Source of the DNA: CAWAHD01 sp963781785
Lineage (GTDB): Bacteria > Planctomycetota > Planctomycetia > Isosphaerales > Isosphaeraceae
Assembly: GCA_963781785.1 (NCBI GenBank)
Contig: CAWAHD010000002.1
Location: 1,860,001 to 1,924,000, forward strand
Direction: 5' to 3'
DNA length: 64,000 bases
Shown here: piece after piece, positions 15,477 through 25,300 of the stretch
How positions within the stretch are numbered: position 1 is the stretch's first letter
How the letters are laid out: each line of letters starts with the position of its first letter
Translations under genes and position numbers: made by a program
The notes under the pieces: model-generated
What the model saw: the letters and a program-made list of their open reading frames with translations, nothing else
Told to the model about the DNA's origin: nothing
Databases searched by the model: none

Positions 15477-17282
15477 TCACTCGCTGCCGCTCGCAGCAGC
15501 GGGCCGCCACGGGCCGACGGGCACTCTCGGTCCGTAGTGGGGCAAGGCGTCACCCAGCTCGTACGCGCCGAGATCCGGCCGGCGCCCGCGGAAGCCATCG
15601 TTCAGGCCCGGAAGCACCTCTCCGCTATCGACGGCCGTCGAGCCCTTCGCCAACCGCAAGTCGACCGAGATGGGTTGTGCCTTGTCCACGTCCGCAGGAG
15701 GTCGCGCACCCGAAGCAAACACCGTGGCTGCATCCACCTGGACGGCGTGCTGATACGCCGGCGCTTGCGCACGCACTTCGTCGAGCGTCCGATACCGTGT
15801 GCCATTCCAGCGGAGGAACAACCGGAACGGCCCGCCGCCAAACCCGTCGTAGTCGAAGTCGCAGTCGACCATCGGGGCCGTCGAGTCAAATGCATAATCG
15901 CCGGCCGTACCGATGAACAGGTTGTTCCGCGACACGCAATGGCGCACCCGCTCCGGGGTCCAAAGGAGAGTCGGCACGCCCTTTTTCAGCGACGTATTGT
16001 GGAAGATCACGCAACCTGACGGGCTGTTGTGCAGCTTGAACGGCTCGACCGCCACGTTGTTGATGACGTTTCGAAACACATACACCGGCCCGCCATATAC
16101 CGGCTGCATCGAGATCCCTTGAAACACATTCGTCATCCGGTTGAAAAAAGAGCGCATGTTGCGCTCGGAGTAGTCCATCTCGATGCCGTCGTCGGTGAGC
16201 TCGCTCAGCTCGTTGTTATGGATGTCGATGGCCGAGCAGCGCGGAGACGGAAAGGTGTCGATGGCGTCGGCGAAGCCGTGAATGCGGTTGTAACAAACGA
16301 CGTGTCCCTCGCCCGTGATCTGGATGCCCCGGGCGTTTTCGATCCCCTTGGTGCGCGGCCAGGTCGACGGGCCTTCGATCACATTGTCGGCGATCAAGTG
16401 ATCTTGCGCGATCCCCTGCGTATTCCGGGCGGCGTTCATGCCGAACTCGACACTGCGGATATGACAGCGTCGCACCACGATCCGGGCGGCGTCGTGGAAC
16501 GTCACGCCGTGCATGGCGTTTTGCACCGTGAGGTCTTCAATCCAGACGTCGTGGGTGCCCGAGGCCTCGATGGCGTGGGCCGGCCGGGTTGCGGAATCGC
16601 CCTGGCCGTCGATCACGACCGGGCCGCCGTCGCCCTTTTGCCTCGCGCCCCGCCACACGATCGGCTGCGACGGCGTGCCGCTCCGGTTAATCACCCAGGG
16701 CCCTTGGTAGACACCCGAATGGAGCAGGAACAGATCGCCCGGAACGGCCGCCTTGGTCGCCGAGGCCAGACCGCGGAACGGATCACTGGCTGTTCCCGTG
16801 CCGCCTCCGGAGCCCGGAACGACGTGACGCTCGCGGGCGCTGGAAGCGACCAAGGGCTCGGACCGGGTTTGGGCGCGCAGGATGGGAGAAACCTGCGCTC
16901 CGCCGCGTCTTCCGCCCACCAGTGTCAACACGAGCTCATACTTTGTTCCGGGCTCCAAAAGCAGCACGCTGCCGGCGAATAGCCAGCCGTCCTCGGGCAC
17001 CTTGAGGCTGCTGCCATATCGATCCGTCAGGTGCGCCTTGGGCTCGACGCGCAAGAGACGCGCACCCTCGAGCCAGCTCGATGTCCCCGCCTTGCGATAT
17101 CCCAGGTGAACCGTGGCATCGCGGCCGACTTCGGGGACGATCCAGTAAACGCCCAGGGAGTGCAACGTCGGTCGATCCAGTTGTGGATGGCCCACCACGC
17201 GCGATGGAGCCGCAGCCAGCAACACCGAATTGCTGACGAACAGCCCCGTGAGAATCGATACCACGAGTTGTGCGGTTTTCAT
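15477..17282 (-). CDS. secreted right-handed beta-helix protein (pectate-lyase-like fold)
   Basis: A 601-residue protein with an N-terminal signal peptide (MKTAQLVVSILTGLFVSNS, then a cleavage site near LLAAA). After a domain of about 150 residues comes a long parallel beta-helix of short Asn/Gly-spaced turns: PGDLFLLHSGVYQGPWVINR, IEDLTVQNAMHGVTFHDA, VCYNRIHGFADAIDTFP, IDIHNNELSELTDDGIEMDY and CVSRNNLFIG. Such folds occur in polysaccharide lyases and other carbohydrate-active proteins, but no catalytic set could be assigned. The C-terminus has the common RRPDLGAYE ending of bacterial beta-helix proteins. It is likely periplasmic or exported. The substrate is unknown. Confidence 0.8.
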   Translation of the reverse strand: MKTAQLVVSILTGLFVSNSVLLAAAPSRVVGHPQLDRPTLHSLGVYWIVPEVGRDATVHLGYRKAGTSSWLEGARLLRVEPKAHLTDRYGSSLKVPEDGWLFAGSVLLLEPGTKYELVLTLVGGRRGGAQVSPILRAQTRSEPLVASSARERHVVPGSGGGTGTASDPFRGLASATKAAVPGDLFLLHSGVYQGPWVINRSGTPSQPIVWRGARQKGDGGPVVIDGQGDSATRPAHAIEASGTHDVWIEDLTVQNAMHGVTFHDAARIVVRRCHIRSVEFGMNAARNTQGIAQDHLIADNVIEGPSTWPRTKGIENARGIQITGEGHVVCYNRIHGFADAIDTFPSPRCSAIDIHNNELSELTDDGIEMDYSERNMRSFFNRMTNVFQGISMQPVYGGPVYVFRNVINNVAVEPFKLHNSPSGCVIFHNTSLKKGVPTLLWTPERVRHCVSRNNLFIGTAGDYAFDSTAPMVDCDFDYDGFGGGPFRLFLRWNGTRYRTLDEVRAQAPAYQHAVQVDAATVFASGARPPADVDKAQPISVDLRLAKGSTAVDSGEVLPGLNDGFRGRRPDLGAYELGDALPHYGPRVPVGPWRPAAASGSE

Positions 17283-17327
17283 GAGAGACAGTACCCACCG
17301 GTCGCGCCGCTCATGGAAAAACTCGTC

Positions 17328-18707
17328 TCAGACTTCTTGTTGCGGCAGACTCTTGATTCGCTGGCCGGCGCGGAACAGTGCCCAGCCGAGCACCAGGACC
17401 ATCACCACGATGGCCAGGACCAGGAACACCGTGCTGTTCAAGATATCGCGCAGCCCGCGCGTTGTCTTGTACCCGGGATTGACGGTCTGCGGTCCCAGCT
17501 TCACGGTCACGGGGTGAAATCCCTTTTTCAGAGACTCCAGTACAGCCGCGGTGTCGTACCTGGGCGGTTCGGCCGCGTCGGAGCCATAGTCGACCCGGTA
17601 CGTCCGACCTTCCGTCCCGAGGAAAACCAGCCGGTGGCCGGTTCCCTCGGCTGTGACTCCGGTGATTTCCAGAGGCGGATTGTCGGCATTTTCAATCACG
17701 AGCTGAAATTGCTCCTGGCGCTGTTCCGGGAAATCGACTTTGAGTAGGGCGCGGCGAAACGCGCGGAACTGGATGAGGGACAGCGTGCCGTGGCCGACTT
17801 CCACCCATTCGGTGCGCACCCCCTCCTTGACCGGAATCAAGACGGCGGCAGGCCGGCTGAAGTTCCGGCTGGCCGTGCTCACCGCCAGGCGCGTGAGCGG
17901 TTCGCGCCGGCTCTCGATCTCGACGCGAGACACCTGCTTTTTGGGATCAGGCTCGACCCGAAAACCCACCGTGGGGTACGTAAAGGTCTCGGCCTTGCTG
18001 GCACGATCCGTCTCGACCGTTCGCCACAGGTCTACTCCGTCGATGCGGAAGGGGCGCCGCAGTGCCTGCGTGATCTCGACCTGCGTGTCCTTCTTGCCCT
18101 CAACCTGGCCGCGGATCAGCTCGCGCAGCGGGGACTCACGGTCGTCAACCTCGTGCTCCACCACCAGCTTGAACCGCCGGTAGTCATTGGCCGGGAGGAC
18201 GACATCGCGGTTGCGGACGTCCATGAACCGCGAGTAATCAAAGATCACTCCGTCATTCACCAGAGGGGCCCAGTCGGCGCCGGTTTGCGAGCCGTACACG
18301 CGGACGTGACGCTCATAGTCGGCCAGCGGCGTTCGAAAGGTCGCCCCGGTGGCAGCCGGGGCCTTTTCACTCAGCTCAACCACAATCTCGAGGCCCTTCC
18401 CTTCATCCACCTTGAGCGACACGACCTTGCTCGCGCAGGGCTGCCGGACCTGGGTGGTCCGGCGCTCTGCGACCGGCTCGAGCAGGTAGGGGACCATGGT
18501 GCCGCGGTCGTCGACGATGCGCAGGTCCGGATACCCGTCGCGGGTCGCGGCGTAGATGTCGCTGTCGAGGACGACGGCCAGGATCTCTTCGCCGGTTGCG
18601 GCGCCTCGATCCAGCTCTTTGCTGAATCGCATGCGCGGCTCACCACCCGAGGCGCTGGCCAGAACCGAGAGCCCGAACCAGAAGATCACGGCGAGTCGTG
18701 CGGTCAT
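17328..18707 (-). CDS. DUF3999 family protein
   Basis: A 459-residue protein starting at the ATG at 18707, which overlaps the stop of the DUF2339 gene by four bases (ATGA), a sign of coupled translation. It has a signal peptide (LAVIFWFGLSVLASASG), a large exported beta-rich region (about residues 25-410) and one C-terminal membrane segment (TVFLVLAIVVMVLVLGWALF) with a short basic tail, so most of it should face the periplasm. DUF3999 genes typically accompany DUF2339 genes. The pair's role is not established; a part in the cell envelope is only a guess from topology. The open frame extends further upstream, but that part is only a shadow of the DUF2339 gene. Confidence 0.85.
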   Translation of the reverse strand: MTARLAVIFWFGLSVLASASGGEPRMRFSKELDRGAATGEEILAVVLDSDIYAATRDGYPDLRIVDDRGTMVPYLLEPVAERRTTQVRQPCASKVVSLKVDEGKGLEIVVELSEKAPAATGATFRTPLADYERHVRVYGSQTGADWAPLVNDGVIFDYSRFMDVRNRDVVLPANDYRRFKLVVEHEVDDRESPLRELIRGQVEGKKDTQVEITQALRRPFRIDGVDLWRTVETDRASKAETFTYPTVGFRVEPDPKKQVSRVEIESRREPLTRLAVSTASRNFSRPAAVLIPVKEGVRTEWVEVGHGTLSLIQFRAFRRALLKVDFPEQRQEQFQLVIENADNPPLEITGVTAEGTGHRLVFLGTEGRTYRVDYGSDAAEPPRYDTAAVLESLKKGFHPVTVKLGPQTVNPGYKTTRGLRDILNSTVFLVLAIVVMVLVLGWALFRAGQRIKSLPQQEV

Positions 18708-21316
18708 GGTGTGCCTCCCTGGTCGCCAGACGCCGTCCCGCCGGCGAAGGTTTGCCGGTACTTGAGGTACAGGAACGCGCCCGAGAGCGTGAGTATACCC
18801 AGGAGAATGAAGGCGACGATGCGATAAAACTGATCCAGGTTGGCCAGGTCGGAAAGGAACACCTTGAAGCCGACCACCGTGAACAGGCCGAGCCCCGTGA
18901 AGCGGAGGGCCCCGGCGTTCCGGTGAATTCCCGTCACGATCAATCCCAGGGCAAACAGGGACCATAGGATCGAGATGCCCCCGGCCCGCAGGGCCGGTAT
19001 GAACGTCAACAAGAACGTGTTCAGCTCCAGAGTGAGGAACACAAACGCCAGTCCCAGCGCCATCCAACTGGCCACCGCGGCGGCAGGTATCGGGGTCGCC
19101 GGCTGGCCCCTGAGCGACCAGTAAGCCAGGACGAAGAACGCCGTCATCGCCCCGAAGTCGACAAGCCGCATCACGGCGTCCAGGAAGGAGTAGCCGCCGC
19201 CGTACACGAAAGCCTCGCCCAGCTCCCACGACGGCAGGTCGAAGAACACCAGCTTGCAAAGCGCTCCCGAGACGAAGAGCACCAGAAACACCAGGACCGC
19301 CCGGCTGGGGCTGGCGAGATACTCGTAGAGCAAGAACAGGCACATCCCCAGCCAGAGCAAGGTCAGCACCGGCAGGCGGCAAGGGGCGAAAAGATAGTTG
19401 AGCGTGCGGCTGAGCTCCAGGTGCAGGAACAGAAATCCCATCCCGAGAACGACGATGATCGAGTAGCGAACGGCCCACTGCGTCCGCACCCACTGGGCCA
19501 CGTCGTTGGCCTGGTCGACGGCCAGGCTCCCCGCAGCCTGGGGCTTCTTGAGGAGGAAGTAGCCGCCGGCCATCGAGGCGATCGGCACGCCGAAAACCAC
19601 CAGCCGCTCGACCAGATGCAACATGTAATCGCCCAGCGCAAGGTCCCCGGCCCGCGGCAGCGGCCTGCCGTATTGCGCGGGCAGATCTACAAACCCAAAC
19701 CGAAACAGCACGATGACGTAAAGCAGAAAGGCCACCTGGCGCAGGAACTGACTGCTGAGCTTGTCGGCCAGCCAGAGCAAGACGAGCGCCTGAATCGCCC
19801 AGCTCACCGTGATCCACTCGTGCGAGAGGACCAGCGGGATGGTCACACCGAGGAAGAACACCGAAAGCCCCATGAAACCGATGAGCAGCTCCCGGTCGGC
19901 GATCCGCCGCGCCAGGAAGTAATACACATGGGCCGCGTAGAACGCGGCCAGCGCCAGCGTGACCGCCGCGACGGCACGTGCACCGTACACGTCCCGCACC
20001 AGGACATAACTCGCGGCGAAGAAGATACCGGCGTTGAGCAACAGCCCGATCAGCTCCAGCAGCGTGCTCTTGGTCCGCTGGACGACGTTAAACAGAAACA
20101 GCGCTGTCGAGTAAAGAACGAAGAAGCCGACCAGAAACGGCATCACGTTCCAGAACTGGGCCGGCTGATAATCCTTCATCGACGCTGCGAACAAGCCATA
20201 AGTGCAGACGAACCCGAGGTAGTTGAGCAGGTGCCAGTTCTTTTTGAGCGCGATGCCCAGGATGCCGCATCCCAGGAGCAGCATGTAGGCAAACAGCCCA
20301 ACGTAGTCAACCCTGCCCGTCGACAGCAGGATTGGCGTTCCATATCCGCCGAGGCTTCCCAGGACGGCGATCAACAGCGAGTCGAACCGTACGGCTATCA
20401 CCCCGGCGGCAACGGTGATCAGTGCCATCAGGGCAAATGCCGGATACTCGCTGATCAGGTGATAAAAACTCACCGCGGCGAAGACGCTGAAGTAGAGCGT
20501 GGCAATGCCGCCGCCGATCAATCCCTGACCGAGCAAGTGGTAGAGCGTGCCGAGCAGCCGTATCCCCGCCACGAGCAGTCCCACGCCGACCAAAATCGCC
20601 AGGGCCACTCGACCGGTCGGGGCAATCCAGCCCTGATCAATCGAGTATCGAAGAAAGAACCCGATGCCCATGACGAGGATCACCACGCCCACCCGCAAGA
20701 GCCAGGTGCTCGCCACCGCGTATTCCAGCGAATATCCGGCCGGGCGGTGCTCTTCACCGACGGCGATCCAGTTCCAGATCTTCATCAGGATCTCGTTGGC
20801 CGCGGTTTCGAAGCGGCTGGGCTGCCGCGCAGGCCGCGGGGGCCTCGGGGGCCGCGCCGGTGGGGGCACGAACTCCGGAACAGGTCGCAGCTCCGGCGGT
20901 GCTCGCCGAACTGGTCCCGGGGCTGCGGCTTCCTGGAGGGGCCCGACCGTGGAGGGCTCGCGGTCGAATTCCGCGACCGGCTGGTGCGCTGGTTCAAGCG
21001 GTGTGGCAAGCTCAGAGATGGCTGGCTCGGCGGGCACGACGGGCGCGAGCACCACCGGTTCCAAGGCGCCGCCAGCTTCTGGCTGAGCCTCGCGGGCCAC
21101 GGCCGCGCCGGCCGGCTGGATCCGGCGGATGAGCTCTTCCGTCATCCGCCGGCTCTGCTGAAGCTCCCGGCGAATCTCGTCTCGCCAGCCTTTTAGCTGC
21201 TGGCCCGCCTCTTTCTGCCGGCGCAGCAGAAGATACTGCCAGACGACCATCAGGATCGGGACGAGTGCCACCGCAGTGCTGAACAGAAAACCGAAGAGCT
21301 GGATGAACTCGAACAT
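18704..21316 (-). CDS. DUF2339 polytopic membrane protein
   Basis: An 870-residue membrane protein. One N-terminal membrane segment (LFGFLFSTAVALVPILMVVW) is followed by a charged, coiled-coil-like stretch (about residues 35-70) and a Pro/Ala-rich linker to about residue 175. Some 20 or more hydrophobic helices then fill the rest (for example WLLRVGVVILVMGIGFFLRY, VALAILVGVGLLVAGIRLLG). This layout is characteristic of DUF2339. Its function is unknown. It is followed with a four-base overlap by the DUF3999 gene, so the two probably work together. The long open frame on the opposite strand is Arg/Gln-rich and is only the antisense shadow. Confidence 0.88.
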   Translation of the reverse strand: MFEFIQLFGFLFSTAVALVPILMVVWQYLLLRRQKEAGQQLKGWRDEIRRELQQSRRMTEELIRRIQPAGAAVAREAQPEAGGALEPVVLAPVVPAEPAISELATPLEPAHQPVAEFDREPSTVGPLQEAAAPGPVRRAPPELRPVPEFVPPPARPPRPPRPARQPSRFETAANEILMKIWNWIAVGEEHRPAGYSLEYAVASTWLLRVGVVILVMGIGFFLRYSIDQGWIAPTGRVALAILVGVGLLVAGIRLLGTLYHLLGQGLIGGGIATLYFSVFAAVSFYHLISEYPAFALMALITVAAGVIAVRFDSLLIAVLGSLGGYGTPILLSTGRVDYVGLFAYMLLLGCGILGIALKKNWHLLNYLGFVCTYGLFAASMKDYQPAQFWNVMPFLVGFFVLYSTALFLFNVVQRTKSTLLELIGLLLNAGIFFAASYVLVRDVYGARAVAAVTLALAAFYAAHVYYFLARRIADRELLIGFMGLSVFFLGVTIPLVLSHEWITVSWAIQALVLLWLADKLSSQFLRQVAFLLYVIVLFRFGFVDLPAQYGRPLPRAGDLALGDYMLHLVERLVVFGVPIASMAGGYFLLKKPQAAGSLAVDQANDVAQWVRTQWAVRYSIIVVLGMGFLFLHLELSRTLNYLFAPCRLPVLTLLWLGMCLFLLYEYLASPSRAVLVFLVLFVSGALCKLVFFDLPSWELGEAFVYGGGYSFLDAVMRLVDFGAMTAFFVLAYWSLRGQPATPIPAAAVASWMALGLAFVFLTLELNTFLLTFIPALRAGGISILWSLFALGLIVTGIHRNAGALRFTGLGLFTVVGFKVFLSDLANLDQFYRIVAFILLGILTLSGAFLYLKYRQTFAGGTASGDQGGTP

Positions 21317-21721
21317 GAATGCGACTTTCGGCGATCGTTATTCTGACAGATGAGAAGCTTGATGGGCCTGGTCTGGCAACTCGCGCGTCGTGAACCAGCG
21401 GTGCGCCAAACGTCATGGCGGGCTTCAACATATCATCTTCATACGCGTGGCACGATAGACCGGTGGTTTTGGACTCGCCCGCCCGTGCGCCGCGATCATC
21501 GACACGAGAGCAGCGCGGCGGCCAGGCGCGCGACAGGCGCCCCTCGAGCCATGATGAAGCAGCCCGATCAGCACAAGCGTACTATGACCGTTCGTCGCCA
21601 AGATGTGCCAGCAAGCTCGCGAAATGAGCGGGCTGTCGCCAATCGTTGAGCCTTTGTCGTGGAAGACCGTCCTCAGCGATCGTGACGTCCGTCGAACGCT
21701 TTCGCGCCCAGCCGTCTTCTG
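21317..21721. other. intergenic stretch, nothing recognised
   Basis: About 400 bases between the carotenoid cluster and the DUF2339 gene. No gene, RNA or clear terminator could be supported. Confidence 0.5.
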
Positions 21722-22854
21722 CTACGGGACGCCCGGCCGATAATGACGTCCTTTCCAGGTTGCAGGGCATCCGAGCCGAGTTCGGGTCAACGCGTACCAC
21801 TGGATGGCCAGCAGGACGACGACCCCGACGGGGTGAAGGATGGCTCCCAGGAGGGGCTGCTGAAATCGCCGGATGACCGCGAAGCGTGGCAAGTAGACGA
21901 CCAGGGCAGCGACCGCGGCCGTCACGATTTCGGCCGTCGAAAGAAAACGAGCAAACACCAGGAGGATGATTGGCAGAACCTGGCCCCCGGGCAAGACCAC
22001 GGTCGCGGGGACGATGAGGGCGGGTGCGGCGAGACCTTCGAGCGCATTGCGCGCCAGGCCCCGCCAGAGCTCGCCGGTGCTCCGGTACATCCGGCAAACC
22101 GCCACGTCGGTAGCGTCAAAAATGTCGGAACGAAGGCCGGCCGCTCGAAAAGCGCGGGGCAGCTTCAGACCGTCATGCAGGGTCAAGCGGATCGCGGCGT
22201 GTCCGCCGGCTTGTTCGTACGACGCTCTCCTGGTGATAAAAAGCTGACCGCAGCCCACAGCCAAGCCTGGCATCGGACTCGTCCGCATCCGCCGGATCGG
22301 CAGAAAGCCGATCAGGATGAAATGGATCAAGGGGATCACCAGCTTCTCGACGAGTCCCAGGGTCTCTTGCCGCGGAAAGCCGCTCAAGAGATCGGCACCA
22401 GAAGCCTCCAGGCTGGCAGCCATTCGAGCCAGTCCATCGGGGGCGAGCCGGACGTCGGAGTCGATAAAAACCAGGAGCGGATTCGCGGCCAGTGCGGCCA
22501 GCAAGGAGCACGCATGTGGCTTGCCGCACCAGAACGGCGGCAGGGCCGGAATCTCGCAGAGCCGGACCCGTTCATCGCGCACGGCGATCGCCCGCACGAT
22601 CGAAGCCGTGGCGTCGCACGAATGGTCGTCGGCAACGATGACCTCGAAGTCGACATCCCGGCTCGCCAGCACCGACTCGACCGCGGCCTTGATCGACAGC
22701 TCTTCATTTGCGCCGGAATCAACACCGAGACCGAAGGCCGCACGCTCACTGCTTGCGAGACAACGGCGGGGTGGAACACGCCAAGGTTCCGGAAGAACAA
22801 GAGGGCTGGGATCGCGGAAAGCGCCAGTGCCCCGAAGCAGAGGATCGTGAGCAT
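21722..22854 (-). CDS. family 2 glycosyltransferase of the carotenoid cluster (one frameshift)
   Basis: A membrane-bound GT2 enzyme related to the CrtQ type, which transfers a sugar to a carotenoid acid in C30 carotenoid pathways. The ATG at 22854 opens with a membrane anchor (MLTILCFGALALSAIPALLF). The first frame reaches VSVLIPA and then breaks near 22709; the next frame continues NEELSIKAAVESVLASRDVD. One base restores the standard IPAHNEE motif. FEVIVADDHSCDATASIV, the metal-binding LLVFIDSDVRL, and C-terminal membrane helices (VLPIILLVFARFLSTAEIV) complete the fold. It lies 21 bases after the acyltransferase stop. The sugar donor is unknown. Confidence 0.82.
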
Positions 22855-22875
22855 CGCGAGGAAGTCCGATGGATT

Positions 22876-23685
22876 TCAAGGCGCCGGTCGCTGTCCATGC
22901 TCGGCGATGAACCGTTGCCCGCTAGCGGCGGCTTTGACTCGCCGCCATCCGTCGTAAATCCCGCCGATTCCGGCCCGCCCTTTCAGCAGCGTTTCAAACC
23001 GCCCAGGGTCGCGGCTCATTGCGTCCACTGCCAGGGCGTCTTGCGTCGATGCCAGGGCTTTCGCGAACCGAGCTGTCCAAGCGGCCGGAGATGAGAATTG
23101 CCTGGCCCCGTGCACATGAATCGGTAAGCCGAATCGAGCGAGCACCTCGGGCGTGCGCTCGCTCCAGAAGACATATTCGAGCGCCAGAGGCAGAACCAAC
23201 CCGCAGACGTTGCGACCGAAAAGGTGACCCACTCCGTTCTTCAGTCCCACTGGCCGTTCACGAATATCGGCGAATCGACCCTGAGAGGTGACCCAGAGCA
23301 CCGTGTCGGGGTCCGCGAGCGCTGCGCGGCTGCGCCCGAGGAACACCCGGGAGCCGCCCAGGCTAGCCGACTCGATTCCGAAAAAGCCCAGGCGTTCCAA
23401 GAATGGATACCTTGCCAGGTAGGCTGCCTCGATCGGCGCATAATGCCGGGCTCGTTCGGGCCAGAGCCCGGTCAGCACCAATCCCGTCAATGGGTCCCAC
23501 CACGAGGGGTGATTCATGATCACGACCACCGGTCCGGTCGAGCGCGCGTCGGGTCGATAGCCGTCCCGCGCCAGGCGGACCGCGTGAAAATGCCGGGCCA
23601 TGTACCGCCCTACATGACGGCGAAACACCCGGAACATCCAGCTCTGCCGCCCCGTTTTCACCGATCTATTCATGACCCTGCTCAT
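22876..23685 (-). CDS. PlsC-type acyltransferase of the carotenoid cluster
   Basis: A 269-residue 1-acylglycerol-3-phosphate acyltransferase-like protein. It has the H-x4-D catalytic motif in VVIMNHPSWWDPLTG (His58, Asp63 approximately) and a conserved block TSQGRFADIRERP that replaces the usual EGTR-type second motif. The ATG at 23685 overlaps the preceding desaturase stop by four bases (ATGA). In C30 carotenoid clusters an acyltransferase acts after the glycosyltransferase and esterifies the sugar of the carotenoid glycoside; its place between a second desaturase and a GT2 makes that role likely. A phospholipid-acylating role is the alternative. Confidence 0.82.
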   Translation of the reverse strand: MSRVMNRSVKTGRQSWMFRVFRRHVGRYMARHFHAVRLARDGYRPDARSTGPVVVIMNHPSWWDPLTGLVLTGLWPERARHYAPIEAAYLARYPFLERLGFFGIESASLGGSRVFLGRSRAALADPDTVLWVTSQGRFADIRERPVGLKNGVGHLFGRNVCGLVLPLALEYVFWSERTPEVLARFGLPIHVHGARQFSSPAAWTARFAKALASTQDALAVDAMSRDPGRFETLLKGRAGIGGIYDGWRRVKAAASGQRFIAEHGQRPAP

Positions 23686-25272
23686 TCCCAGGACGCGTTC
23701 GAACGTGCCAGGCTGGCCCGAGTGCCGAGTCGGTCGTCGTGCAGGGCGTCGGCCGCGATCCAGCCGGACATCAACACGAGCGGCATCCCCGGACCGGGAT
23801 GGGCGGCGCCGCCTGCCAGGTAGAGCCGCTCCACGTCGGGGCTTCGATTGGCCGGCTTGAATGTGCCGCGAATCCGGCCGTGGCTCGCGAGCCCGTAGAT
23901 CGCTCCATTCAGGACGCCGTACCGGTCGTGGATGTCGCGCGGGGTCAGCCAGCTCTCGTATTGGATTCTCTTCTCGATGCCGTGGAGGCCGGCCGTCCGC
24001 TCGAGCTTGTCAAGGATGACCCGGCGATAGCCGGGAAGCATCTCGGTCCAGTCGTGGCCCTCGCGTAGATAAGGGGTGTGGACGAGGACGTAGAGGGCCT
24101 CTCCCAGAGCCGGCGCGACCGCCGGCTCGGTGCGGGCGGGGCGCACACGTAGCAAGTCGGGTCGGGAGCAGGCACGCCCTGGTGGTAAATAGCCTGAAAC
24201 TCCTCATGAGGGTCGCGCGAGAAGACGAAGTTATGGTGCAACAACTGGTCATATTGGCGATCAAGCCCGAGATAGAGCACGACGCCCGAGCAGGCGGGCT
24301 CGTAGGTGCGCCTCCTCTCGAACCGAGCGGCGGCTCGCTCGCCCTTGAGCAGATCGCGGTGGGTCCGCACGGAATCAACGTTAGAGATGACCGCCGCCAG
24401 GGGGACGCGCTCGCCGTTCTCGGTCTCGAGGCCCGCAACTCCGCCGGCTTGATCGAGCAAGATGGTGCGCGCGGCCGTCCCCAGGCGGAACTCGACGCCG
24501 AGCTCGAGCGCCAGGTTGAAGAGCGCTTCCGGAATGGCCCGCGTCCCTCCCACGGGATACCACAGTCCCTCGCTCTTCTGCATGTGGGCGATGCCGCAGA
24601 GTACGGCCGGCGACGACTCCGGAGACGAGCCGACGTACTGGGTGAAGTGATCGAGCATCTGGGCCACCCGCCTATCGGACACGTGCGAGCGGACGGCCTG
24701 TGCGAGCGTCTGCCAGGGCGCGCCCGGAGCACGTCGGCCAGGAGCTTCGCATGAACCGTAGTGCCCGAAAGCATCTGTCGAGGCGACCCCACCGAGCGCC
24801 AGAAAAAATAGCGATCGGCGATCTCATCGAGTCTCTGCGCGAAACCAAGAAATCTCCGATAATCGTGCTCGACGCCTTGTCCGGGTGCAAACGCCGCCAG
24901 CGTGCTGCTCATGACTTCGACGTCGGCGTGAAGGTCGAGGACCGAACCGTCGTCGAAGAACGACCGCCATTGCGGGTCAAGCGGAACCAGCTCGAGTGCA
25001 TCGCAAAGTTCGCGGCCTGCCTCGGCGAAGATCCGTGTGAGCACCGAAGGCATCAAGAGGATTGTTGGCCCCATGTCGAACCGGAATCCGGCGGCGTCGA
25101 GCACGTCTGCCTTGCCGCCCGAGCGGCTCCGCCCCTCGAAGACAACGACATCGTGACCACGCGCGGCCAGGGTACAGGCGGCTGCCAGGCCGCCGAGCCC
25201 CGCGCCAATCATCCCGACGCGGCCGGATTTGTTCCACTCCGTCGGCATTTTACGCTCATGGAAAATGTTCAT
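23682..25272 (-). CDS. second carotenoid desaturase/oxidase of the CrtI/CrtN/CrtP family (two frameshifts)
   Basis: A flavoprotein of the phytoene desaturase family. The ATG at 25272 follows GGAGG. The N-terminal dinucleotide-binding motif is VGMIGAGLGGLAAACTLAAR, followed by FEGRSRSGGKADV and FRFDMGPTILLMPSV. The frame breaks near 24717 (one C short in gcgccctgg) and again near 24140 (one C short in tgcgccccgcc). Joined across these, the protein continues SDRRVAQMLDHFTQYVG, GGTRAIPEALFNLALELGVE and, near the C-terminus, VERLYLAGGAAHPGPGMPLV, the family signature. Its place after another desaturase fits the CrtP (CrtNb) step, in which the C30 chain ends are oxidised. It overlaps the acyltransferase start by four bases. 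Confidence 0.85.
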
Positions 25273-25300
25273 GAAAAACCTCCTAGATCGGCATCAGGAA

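Noticed and set aside
19421..21196. A 591-codon open frame on the plus strand opposite the DUF2339 gene
   Set aside because: It is Gln/Arg/His-rich with no recognisable motif and exists because the real membrane-protein gene has strong third-position GC; an antisense shadow.
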